NCBI GenBank assembly: GCA_039881045.1
Contig: JAYWVB010000057.1
Location: 1 to 64,000, forward strand
DNA: 64,000 nucleotides
Reading direction: 5' to 3'
From: Chaetomium olivaceum
Lineage: Eukaryota > Ascomycota > Sordariomycetes > Sordariales > Chaetomiaceae
Shown here one piece after another: positions 45,966-57,068 of the stretch. A program made the translations under genes and the position numbers. Position 1 is the first letter of the stretch. Each line of letters opens with the position of its first letter. The notes below the pieces were generated by a model. That model saw nothing but the letters and a program-made list of their open reading frames with translations. It did no database searches and was not told the DNA's origin.

Positions 45966-47212
45966 GGTGGTGGATTTTGGTGTGGTTGCTTCAGTTCTCG
46001 CTTTCCATGCGATGCTCAGGGTGGGAATTGTGAATTGTGGGAATTGGAAAGAGGAACTTAATAAGAAATCCAGGAACCCCGGCGAGTGCAGGGAGCAATA
46101 TTATGCTGAAGACGGGAGGTTGGGCCATGAAAGCAGGGTCACTGACACGCGCGTGCAATGTAACGGTTACTATCAAAAAACACCCCGCATCACATGCACC
46201 GAATGCATCACACAACTAGCAGGATGAACATTGTGACAGGAAGGCGGCGATCTCCAGCTAGGTACTGAGACTGTATCATGGGGGTGGCACTGGGAGGTTG
46301 ACTCTAGTCCCGGTCCGTCGATGGCTGTGGAGGGCATGTCTCACTTACAAGCCACAAGGCAATGCAGCCCACCAATCATCAGATAGAATGTCTCAAAGCC
46401 TTACCAGGCTTGTCATTCTATTATCCGGTTGGTCAAACCCCCTCGCTTCAAGCACAGTAGACCGATCACCCTTTTGATATGTGGTGTACCTACCCTGATC
46501 GATCCCATCTTGGTTGGAACTTTCCCAGATCATGAATCATGCAATGCAGCCTCGGCCCCCCCATTTTGCCTAGCAGTCGTTCTTGCCTTAACGACAGTGC
46601 GAGCAGGCCGTTTGAAGCCGTTGGAAGCCAGTGCTAGCGCCCTTTTTGAGCTGCCCACTTGCCGCCCACCATGAGGGGATCTCGGTAAGATCGGCGAATC
46701 CTGTGAGAATAGGAAGGACCGAACTGCTCAGCAGTGCAGCTTGTGACCCTCACTGCCTCAGAAAGCAGGTACACTCGTCGGATCCCGCGGCTGACCGATG
46801 GGGTTCGGAAACAATGCCCCAGGCCCATACCCACCTCGTGATCCCAGGCCTTGTGAATTCCCTTGCAATCGCGGGGCTGGAACAAAGGCAGGCGCGGCTC
46901 ACTGCTGTTATCCACCGAGAGGGCAAGCTGTTATCCACCGAGAGGGCAAGCGCCATATAATACCAGCTCCTGTGAACTAAGTTTTCTTCCGGGCTGACAG
47001 AAACTTCCACCACACAACCCACACACATCCTCCCTTCTCCCTTCACATCAACTCTTAGGAAGGGTTAATCTCTTTCGCACACTCCCATCCTGGTAGAAAC
47101 TGCAACTGAACTGCCAATTCTTTCCTCCTTTTGTCACCAAACCAATTTCCCTCCCCTTCCACCATTGTTCAGACATCCTTCTCCACATCGCACCACTGGT
47201 GTCTCCTTCAAG
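45966..47212. promoter_or_regulatory. Divergent promoter of the P450 / terpene synthase-reductase pair
   Basis: 1.25 kb between the two start codons. It contains a perfect 23-bp tandem at 46905-46950 followed at once by a TATA-like CATATAATA (46954-46962), about 250 bp before the fusion's ATG. Confidence 0.6.
46905..46950. repeat. Perfect 23-bp tandem duplication upstream of the fusion gene
   Basis: Two abutting identical copies (46905-46927 and 46928-46950), each beginning CTGTTATCCACCGAGAGG. A candidate duplicated regulatory element. Confidence 0.85.
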
Positions 47213-50043
47213 ATGGTACTCTTTGACGGTTTACAAGAGTACGAACGCTCGATCCCATGGCCTGAGAGGAGTCCCATTCTCATTCAGTTGAAGCATGGCA
47301 TCAATTTGACGGTATGTCTCCATATTCCGTGCGGCTGCCCCCTGACCCACACAACCAAACTAATACCCCCACCCCACAGCTCGACGTCCCCAACTTCGGA
47401 GTCTCATCAAGCAGTGATGACAATGAAGAGCCCTGCTCATCTTTGACTCGAGTTGTCCTTGCCCATTCAGCCTTCAAGGCCGCCATGGATCGGGCAGTGT
47501 CACCCGACGACCGCTTCTTCAGGAAGTGCGCCGCCGAGGTCAATGCCGTCAGCCTCTTCTTTCCCGACATCAAGGTCGATGGACTCCGAATTGCCTTCAC
47601 AGCATGGCTAGCTTTTGCTTGTGCCATGGACGACATCCTAGACACTAGAGATGGGCGATCGCGAGCTTGCTTTGTGCGAGACAATTGAAGTGTTGACGCA
47701 CGGTAAGTCACTTCCCACAACAAACAGTCTTTTGAATGTTGCATCAAACTAACATGTCAATAGCCCCAACCAGCCCTCCCCAAAGACACCAAGCACACAC
47801 ACAAGAAGCCAAGGACAAGCGGATCCAGGCACTGGGAAGAGAGTTGTTCAGCCACTGCTCTCGCTACCTTTCACCAGAGAGCAACCAAGCGTTTTTCAAG
47901 GCCACATGCGAGGTCCTGAAAGCACACATCGCAGAGGTCCACTTTCTCCAAGGTCTGCATGGTGACAGTTTCCCAGAGTATCTCAGCATTCGCAGTCGCA
48001 CCATCTCTCTGAACCCCTTCTTCGAGGTCATCAAGACAGAGTATCTGGAGCCGGCGGACTGGGAACTCAATGGCACCTGGTTGAAGCTGCAGAACGAGAT
48101 TTCACGGGTCGCTGGCCTGCAGAACGACCTCATCGGGTTGATGCGGGACATTGATGACGGCGAGGAGCTCAACGCAGTCATGGTCTTGATGCGTGGCTTC
48201 CGAGGCTTCAACAAGGACCACATGGACTATGATATCTTGGCCAGGTGTGTTGCCCTGGTCAATGCTGAGCACAACCAGAGTGCTGCCCGGTGCTTCAACT
48301 ACATGAGACAGCTCCACCGCGAGGCCGAGGCCATGGAGGGTTCCGAGATTAAGAGGGTGGAAACTGTTGCCCGCCACATGATTATGATGTGCGAGACACA
48401 TTTGAGATGGTGCTCCTCGGCCAAGCGGTACCGTCTTGAGATTGGCGTCAACGGAGTCATTCCAACCCCGTGTTCCAGCACGCTGCCATCGCCAGTTCTG
48501 GGACAGTTGACCATGGTTCAGCCGTCTCAGCTTCAGCCAATTCCGGATACAACCATGCCTGCACAAGAACTTGTTGTTCGCTCTGATGGCATATTCCACG
48601 GCCTTCCGTCCTTCCCAGACAATCCGGACTGCCGCGGCATGACAGCCCTCGTTACAGGCGCTACTGGACTGTCCGGTTACAACATGGTGAAGGTGCTGGC
48701 GGCATCTCCGCAACGCTGGAGCAAGATCTACTGCCTCAGTTCCCGGCCACCGCCGCAGAACTTCTTCCAAGATCTCGGTGAAGGCGCGAGTCGCGTCGAG
48801 CACTTGGCTATTGACTTCCTGGACGATCCGTCCAAGATCGCATGCCGTCTGAGGGATGCAGTTCAGCATGTGTAAGTACTCCTTCCACTCCAAGAGGTGC
48901 GCATCTGGCTAACCGGAACCACCAGGGATCATGTTTTCTACTTCTCATACAAGCAGCCTGCGCCCAAAGGTGATGTTCTGGATCTGTGGGCCAATGCCGA
49001 CGAGCTGGCGACTGTCAACGGTGAGTTACCCCGTCTACTGCTCTCGTGATCCCTTCCACTAATATGAGAAAATCAGTCTCACTTTTCAACAACTTCATCT
49101 TTGCTTTGCAACAGACCGCTCTTAAGCCGCGCCGCTTCATGCTGCAGACTGGTTCCAAGCACTACGCCTTTTATCTAGGCCCTGCATCGCTCCCGGCCTT
49201 CGAGTCTGACCCTCGCGTCCTGCTGGATCGCAACTTCTACTATGAGCAAGAAGATACACTCTCGGCATACTGCGAGTCCGTGGGTGCGGCATGGAACATT
49301 GCCCGCCCCTCATACATTGTTGGCGCTGTCCGCGACGGCACGCTCAACCACCTCATTGGGTTCGGTATCTACGCGGCAGTTCAGGCGCGCCTTGGTCAGC
49401 CCATCGCTTTTCCAGGCGACTACAGATCCTGGGATCGGGAGCAGGTTCAGAGCACTGGCATGCTGAACGCCTACTTTGAGGAATGGCTAGTCCTGACTGG
49501 GAAGACCGCGAATGAGGCGTTCAACATCCATGATGGTCTCTCCTTCACCTGGGGCCGGCTCTGGCCGTATCTGGCGCAGTGGTATGGGGCGGACTGGACT
49601 CCTCCCGAGGTTGATGAGGACCGGTACCGGGTTATGAACCTGCCCTCCCCCAAGACTCCGCGAGGGTAAGTCTCCCTGCATTTGCCCGTTGAACCCACAC
49701 GACGCTAATTCATCATAGTTACGGTCCTCAAACCACTCTCCGCTCCACCTTTAGTCTTCTGGAGTGGTCCCTCCAGCCGCATGTCGAAGCGACCTGGAAG
49801 GAGCTAGCTAGCCAGCACGACCTCGTTCTGAACCCCTTCGACGACCACTACCGGGCCCGCATCTTTTCGTTTTCCGACTCTGCCGTCATCGGCGACGCTC
49901 CCATGACCACGAGCGTGCGCAAGGCGCGTGAGATGGGCTTCTTTGGCACCGTCGACTCTTACCATTCCATTTTCAACTCTTTTCGAGATCTGGCAAAATT
50001 GAAGCTCATTCCGGCTCCAGCCGTTGACGACTTCGTGGATTGA
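47213..50043 (+). CDS. Fusion: class I terpene synthase + PRISE-type (iridoid-synthase-like) reductase (one frameshift)
   Basis: Model: 47213..47311, 47380..47702, 47764..48871, 48926..49020, 49077..49665, 49719..50043, about 845 residues with one extra base near 47641-47650. The N-terminal domain has the aspartate-rich AMDDILD (about 117-121), the metal-binding NDLIGLMRD (about 261-269) and a late RY in SSAKRYRLE, as in fungal sesquiterpene cyclases. A Pro/Ser linker leads in the same exon and frame to ALVTGATGLSGYNMVKVL (about 433 on), a dinucleotide fold. Then come FYFSYKQPA, TGSKHYAFYLG (Lys about 569) and NFYYEQED (catalytic Tyr), plus WNIARPSYIVG, as in progesterone 5-beta-reductase/iridoid synthase relatives. 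The fusion joint lies inside exon 3, far from the frameshift, so it is not produced by it. Confidence 0.82.
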
Positions 50044-51164
50044 TTGATATCATTTTAGTCGAATCTGCTTAATCATGGTTGGCGGTTTCAGGTGGCATAT
50101 CGCGTAGCTAGGAGCTGGACGGAGTGAGCTTTTTTTGGGACTTTATGATTTTATGATTTCACGAGGAATGGGTTTAGCTCGGAGTACGTAGCGTTTGATC
50201 TTTAGCTTTAGTTGCTCTGGTAGCTCAACTAACATGTTGCCCACATCTTTATTGAACGGTGCAATGTTGCCTTGCTCTGAGAAAACTGACCTTTGCAACG
50301 TTACTATGATTCAGAAGTAATAGTCTGTTGAAGGTGAAATTAATCATAAGAGAAACACGGAATGGCTGCGGTGAAGGCCGTGAGAAATAACGTGATGCTT
50401 CAGACTTTGCCCAAAGAGAGCAAAGCCCGCCACGTCGATCATGATAGCGGGATGGTTACGCAGCAGTAAGTTAAGGCTCTGATGTTCGATGAATGCCTCA
50501 CCCCGCGTGTTGGCCATGAACTTCTGGACGGGGACATGCATATTGCCAATGTCATGTCCAGGGTATGAGAATGGAATGTGGTAGCCGTCCCCGAGATTCC
50601 GGGCACAGGCACGACGTCGCCCTTGTTGTGGGACTGCTTGAGGAAGGGATAAAAAGCCGAAAGCAGCAAATGATGCGGTATTGCACACACCATTATGTCA
50701 ATTTCTTTACATCAAAGCTTTGGACAAAAGGGCGACGCCTACACCAGGTGTGACTGCTTCCTGGAGTTTACCTTTGGACTCTACTGTTGACACTGCCATC
50801 AAAGGAAGACGAGATACCTACGGGGTGTGAGAGGGTGGACGTAATCGGATGATCACCATAGTAAAACAGTAACGTTAAGTACACACTTTAGCTTCGGGAT
50901 ACGAATTTAGGGGGGAGGCATAGGGCACAAGATAGCGCAGCCATGAAAACGCGGACGCAAGGTCAACAGAGATTGCAAGTCGATTATGAAGCCCCATCGG
51001 GCATGAACTGCCCCGGCTCAAGGACACCTCCACCATACATAGCAAGATCCTCCATCAAGAAAAGCAAGCAAATATTCCACACTCACATGCCGATCAGCTC
51101 AGTCACATCGTCCTTCAAGCAAAATCCTCCGCCGTGGGGGTGCAACCCGCCTACATCACAAGCG
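50044..51164. other. Convergent intergenic, about 1.1 kb
   Basis: 3' flanks of the fusion gene and MER3. A 114-codon minus-strand frame at 50344-50688 has no recognisable motif and overlaps other frames equally; not called. Confidence 0.5.
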
Positions 51165-54100
51165 TCAAACAAATGTCACGTAACCCCTAAACATGTCAAC
51201 AAACTCAGGATCAAAGTCGGCAACCCAGTCTGGCTCATCCTTGCCGTTTTTGAGCTGTTTGTCGGCATCTTCTTTAACGTGTCCAGTTTCCCCTCCAGCG
51301 TTCTGTGGGGGAGAAAAAATAGGCTCGGCCACCGTGGAACTGCTTGATGACGGATCCGAGGTCATGCCAGGAGTGTCATCAACGGAGAAATATGCGCTCG
51401 AGCTCCCTGAATTGGCTGGTTCCAGCACTGCTGTTGTCGTGCCACTGGAAATGTCGGGGTCTGAAGAACTGCCCACAGGATTGGCGAAGTGCCCGGCTTG
51501 TTCTTGGTATAATACTTCATCGCTGGCTCCCGACTTGAAGGCGACTTTTGTGCTCGGAGCCATGATCTGGCTGTATGAGGGAACATGGTCTTGAACAAAC
51601 AAAAAGTCCTGGTCGTCCAGATCGTCGTCCTGATAATCGCTTTGCTGAGCGGTCGCCTTCGCCGCAGGCCGGCTCTTCGCGTGTGCCGGTCGTGCGGCTT
51701 CCGCTTGTTGCGGGCCTTGTTTCCCCTTTGCGTCCAAAGTGTTGGAACCACACCCATTCCTCGTAGCAACAGCAGCTCCCAGCGGTTTAAAAATGTCGTC
51801 GTTTTCGTCATCCGTGAACGACAGGTCGATGCATTCCAAAGCCAGTTTGTCAAACTCGGCAGAGTCCCAGTCGTTCTTCGGTGTCTTGGCAAGTTGCTTA
51901 GGCTCAGTGGCCAACGTCGTCTGCGTAAATGATGGCGCGGTATGTATCTTTTGACGTTTTGCTCGGTTGCCCGCCGAAGGTTGCCGTTGTTGTTGAGGCC
52001 GCCCCTGGGAGGCCTGAGGCTGGGATTGCGTTGTGTTGACCGGATCGCCCGTCAGTTCCTCTGCGTTTCTTTTCGGACGCTGCAGAGGTCGTCTGCGGGG
52101 CTTGTCAAGGCCTTCCTTACAACACCGATGACCGCATGGTTTGCCAGATCTTGTAGGCGCTCCCCCGCTACAGGGGTGGTTGCACTGCCATTTGCCGTTT
52201 GGCAACCGAACGGGTTTCCGAATGAGCATCTGTGTAGAGTCCATCTCTTCCTCATCACCTTGGCCTGCTAAATGGCTGTCAAAACTGTCAGCCGAGTGCG
52301 AACAACTCATGTCGACCAGCTCTTCGACCGACGGGTAATCCTGAACATCTTGTTCGGGACCGCCGGTCTCAACTCTTTGACTCGTTGACGATTGGACGAC
52401 CACTTGCTCAGTAGCTAAAATGAGGTCCGAATCATCGAGACCATCGCTATCAACGTATTCTTCCCCAAAGCTTTCGTTTAACGTGACTTGCCGTACTGGG
52501 AAAACGGATGCGGGCAACTTGTGGTCAATAGTCGTTGACACGATTGTCCCAACAATCTCTTCGCAGCTAAAGTGGCAGAACACCCGATCATCCGCATGGC
52601 GTAGTCCAACTGAAAACTTGAGTTCGAAACCCGCCTGTTGGTCAAGCTTTCTGATACTCCCACGCCAAAAGTACACCAGGGTTCCGTCACCAGTCTCGGC
52701 GAGAAAGGTCAAAGCCGGCATACGGTTCAACCAATTTGGCGGGCCCTTGCGGTTTAAGTACCGTAGCGTTGCCTTCACTTCAATGAGGACAGGGTCGTCT
52801 GACTTTGGGTGAACTCGGTGGCCAACGACTACTGCTTCCACAGCCAGGCGGGGAAACTTGTCGAGCTGAGTCTGCAAGTTTTTGCCGAAGGGCGGCTGCC
52901 GTGACATTAAACGCTCAAGCTCGTCGTAATCTTTATCCGCCAGTTCCAGAACCGTGCGGATGTCTTTGCTCGCTAGTTTCCTCATTCCCACAGGGCCAAT
53001 GCTGGGAATTTGAGTGAGTTGGGTGGGACGTCCTTCCCAGGACTGGGCCGCAAGCGCTCTGGCCAACTCGAGTGCCGTTTTGGTCCCGACGGAATCACGA
53101 TCGTAGCCCTTGCAGTCAATGACGGCTCGGACTAGCCGGTTCAGTCTTTCAAAGATCAATTTCCGCTCCATCATGAGTTGCCGCCGCATTTTTGCCGCGC
53201 CGCTCGGCTCTGGATATTGAACACACCCAAGGTGAGCTTGAGTCACGAGGGAAATCTTGTGCTGGATCTGGGTCACTGTTTCCTTGATCGGGTACATTAT
53301 CAGGGGTGACTGGTTGATCTCCCGAAAAAGTTGTCTTTCTGCTGGCTTGAAACGAAATTCTTTGAACTCGGAAGCTTGGGACAAGATGGTAATCTGAGAC
53401 GTCAGTCATTGATCCTGTGATGGGCGAGTATAAGTAATTTACCAAAGCCTCCATTCCCACACCACGCGGGATCTGCAGCAGCAGCTTCATCGTTTGGAAT
53501 TCGACCATGTACTTGGACATTGCACGCCCGTACTCGGTGCAGCGGAAAGTGCCCTGATCAGTGACAAGACTGGTTTCCTGAAGTTGTTTGATGTCACGCT
53601 CGCAAATTTCCTCCAACCTGTCATCGACTTCAGAAGGATTCGTTGTTCCACCGGTGAGCCGGTAGTAGTTGGGATTGCGCCTGAGCCGGACGCTTAGGAA
53701 GGTGCCACCGAGCCATATTTTGGCAGATGACAGATCGTGGATCGTCCCTAAACAGATCTCGGAGTTGAGGTGCTCGATCAGGTTGAGGTGCAACGTGCTC
53801 TCCAAGACTTCTTGGCCCGAGACCATTCTCTGATAACGATCTCTGTTTGCGGAACGTGTGAGAATGATGGCAGTTGCACTATCGTCGAACTGGGGTCGTC
53901 CCGCACGGCCAAGCATCTGCATGACCTCGAGGTCGGAGTACTCTTTCAGCTGATCGTCCATAAATCCCACGGTTCCCTTGAGAACGACGGTGTGACAGGG
54001 TAGGTTAATACCAACGGCCAAGGTAGAGGTACAGCAAATCACGCCCAATTGACCCTTCAAAAAGTTCTGCTCAACACTGGCCCGGTCTTGGGGTTCGAGG

Positions 54101-55613
54101 CCGGCATGGTGGAAGGCGACACCAAATCTAACGATCTCTTGCAGTTCCCTATTGACGACCGGGATACGCTGTGTTGGAATGGGCCAGAGGTCGTTGCCGT
54201 CAGGCCGGTCGGATGCAAAGTCAGCGAGCATTGCCGCCGTTGTCTCGCACGACTTTCGCGTGAAACAGAAAATGAGGATCGGTTTCCGTCGAGCATGTTT
54301 GGATATCAGTCCTGGGAGCTTTTGATCGAGGAACTTATCGAAAATGAAATCATTGCTGTTGGTATCAAAACCATAGACAAACCTTTGAAGCTTGACCGGT
54401 CGAAATTCCTCGCCGAAGGTCTCGCGGTGGGCGGGAAGTTGTTGGTTTGTGTGGTTCCGACCCAGCCATCTTGCAATATCATCAGAGTTGGGCACAGTTG
54501 CGCTGAGGGCAATGAACCGCACATTCGCCCCAATCGTCTTCATCCGCGACACCACGGCCTCCAGGGTTGCGCCGCGCACATCCTTGAGGATGTGAACCTC
54601 GTCGATGAGGAACAGCTCGACCATTTGCAGCAACCTTCGATGATCCTGCCACTTCCGGGTAATGGAGTCCCATTTTTCAGGGGTGGTGACGATGATGGAA
54701 GCGTCGCCAACGCGCCGCATTTCAGCTTGTGAAGTATCTCCAGTGAGTTCGGCGCATTTGAGGTTCATGTGGCCAAATTTCTTCTCCCAGTCCCGAGCCT
54801 TTTCTGAGCAAAGCGCCTTGGTCGGAGCTTGGTAAACAATCTTGAAGTTCTCGTTCCCTCGGTCAAGCGCCAGCTTGCAGATGGCGAGTTCGAGGATTGC
54901 CGTTTTCCCGCTGCCGGTTGGTGCGGCGATGACAACATTGTCGTTGGTGTGGTAGATGGTATGGAAGGACTTTGACTGGACCGCATTGAAAAGTTCGTAT
55001 GGGAAGATGGCGCGGAATTTGTCGGGCAAGGCCTGGCGTAGGCTAACAAGGGAGATGTCGTGAACAATGGGAGTCGCAGTGTGAAGGTCCGTTTGGCTTG
55101 ATTGTGCGGGCTGGATTCGAGTCTGCGGAGACGGGTTCAAGGCCTGCGGTGGTCTGTCGAGAGGGGCAAAGCCATCCCGATGCTTCCGAGCACTCACTCT
55201 GGCGGCGGGACTCGAACTTCCCGACCTGTGTGGTTTATTCGTATGAAACGCGCTGTGTTGAGATATTTGAGAGATATGATCTGGCGGAGCTGCTAACAAT
55301 TAGCAGAATGATCTGTGGGAGGAGAACCATCGTCTATCTGACCTAGACCAACCAAGGGTGTTTCGGCTTCCCACCCACGGGCTGTTTGTTTGTTCAATTG
55401 TCGTGCCGGCACATATGTGGGGTTGGCGTTTATTTGGGAGAAGCGCTGGATACCCTCCGACATCATTGTTCTTTTTAAAGGCCCCAGTTCAAAGGAAGGG
55501 CTCGGGAGAAGAGTAGCCTCGTAGTACGGGTCATGATGCCTATCGCGCGGGGGGAAAATATCAGAGGAAGCGGGCGTTGGAAAGTATCCGAACGTTTCTC
55601 GGCGGTTGGACAT
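51165..55613 (-). CDS. HFM1: Meiotic DNA helicase MER3/HFM1
   Basis: Model: complement(51165..53393, 53443..55292, 55343..55613), 1449 residues, phases consistent. A Ski2-like 3'-5' helicase that promotes meiotic crossovers. Motifs: IAAPTGSGKTA (about residue 214), ALCSEKARDW, ATLE/FLIDEVHILKD (DEVH), ALSATVPNSDDIARWLG, FHHAGLEPQDR, CTSTLAVGINLPCHTVV, MLGRAGRPQFD. A Sec63-type region follows, with LTQIPSIGPVGMRKLASKDI, then CNHPCSGGAPTRSGKPCGHRCC, the Cys-rich finger found in filamentous-fungal orthologues, and a long disordered tail. Start chosen at 55613 because the frame above it opens only from TTG. The first intron is 50 nt with GCTAAT near its AG. No frameshift. Expected only in meiosis. 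Confidence 0.93.
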
Positions 55614-57068
55614 GCGGCTAGGAGGTTGGTCGTGCAACGGGGTGTGTCCGAGGAGGTCTCGATCTGAGGTCAGTTATTAGCATCTGACTTTTCACTGCGC
55701 AGGCTTTTGGCTGGAGAAAACAACGGACCGAAATCGTCCAAGCCATCATCGTATGGGTGAGCCATGCCGGCTTATTGTGGGTAGACGGGAACCTAGGATG
55801 GAAGCAATGCCCACTAGATGGATCTACCGAAGCGGTGAATAGTTGGCGGCCAAGATGGTGATCGCATCCGATGAAAAGGTAGCCTGCAAATATCATCAAG
55901 GGGCCCCATAATGTCAGCGGGAAATCTTGGAATTCCAGGGAACGATGTGGGCTGCGTTGTGCCTTCCTCTTTCCATCACACATGGCTTGTGCATGAGTGC
56001 TGTGTTGGTTATGATAACCGCTCCTTCCCTATAGCACTCCGTTGCTCAACCGCTGCATCGTCACAACAACACGTGGCATATTACATTATGTCACGATACG
56101 GGTGAAGTCGACTTCTTAAAGGATCAAGATATCGGGTGGGTAGACGGCATTGGCAAGTGAAGACTATAGCAGGTCGCATCCCATCATTGTCATGTATGTC
56201 GCGAATATCTAGTTATGCATTTCCCAGACCGACACACGGAGTTTCCGTCGGTATCAGAGAACCTCAGAACCTGTGTGGTGCGGAATGGTCATTTTGAACA
56301 GCTTACTTCGTCGGTCACCTAACCCGAGGTTCTGACGAGCCCGACCCGGCGAAGTCGGCGGGCCATTCTTGGCTCGGAGCTCCGGAACCGGGCCAAGACG
56401 AAAAGTGCATGACCATCCCGTCGCCGCCCCGGAAACACCACAATGCGGGCTCGAAACCGTGACGCCGGCAAATCCGTGCCGCCAAATCTTGGAATACCGG
56501 ACATTGTTGGACGGAAGTTCACTGCTCATAGCCACCGACCTGCATTTCTTTACTATTTTCGGGAAGGGCACGACCTAGGGGCTGGATCAGGTTGGCCGGT
56601 GGGTGTTCGGAGAAATGGGAAACTGTCTCATTAAAAGCTGCCAGCCCGGCGAGTGTTCCCATCCAGTCACCTCGGTCGACGCTCGACTCGCCACTTGCGC
56701 GCAAAGGGAAGGAGCACAGTCGACCCTCCTGGCGACCCATCAGACAGCTGAGGCGGACTTGGCACGTGCAGCACCTGTCCATTCAGGCAGGTGTTTGGGG
56801 GCAACGTGCTGAAAGAGTGGGCCAATCAGGGCGCCAAACCCCTGAAAATCGCCAATTGCGGCACCGACCGAAGATAGCGAGTGTAACGCTGAAGAAGCGG
56901 AAGCGGCCTGTCCTGAACCGCTCTGACCTCCATGCTTCCCGCGCACGTGGGATCAACAATCTCCATGGTATATTTTGGTATATCTATGTCGTCGCGCCAC
57001 AACACAATCCCGATGGAAGTACACGCTGTGTCACCCCGCCGAACCTTCCCAACCCCACCTCGCCCATC
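55614..57068. promoter_or_regulatory. Divergent intergenic region, MER3 / nuclease
   Basis: 1.46 kb. No gene recognised; the frame open upstream of the nuclease ATG (from 56592) looks non-coding and lacks features. Confidence 0.45.

Noticed and set aside
50344..50688. 114-codon minus-strand frame between the fusion gene and MER3
   Set aside because: No recognisable motif, overlapped by other equally open frames, and placed in a convergent 3' region.
56592..57068. 159-codon upstream extension of the nuclease frame
   Set aside because: Lacks features and would bury the clear signal peptide that begins at the ATG at 57069.
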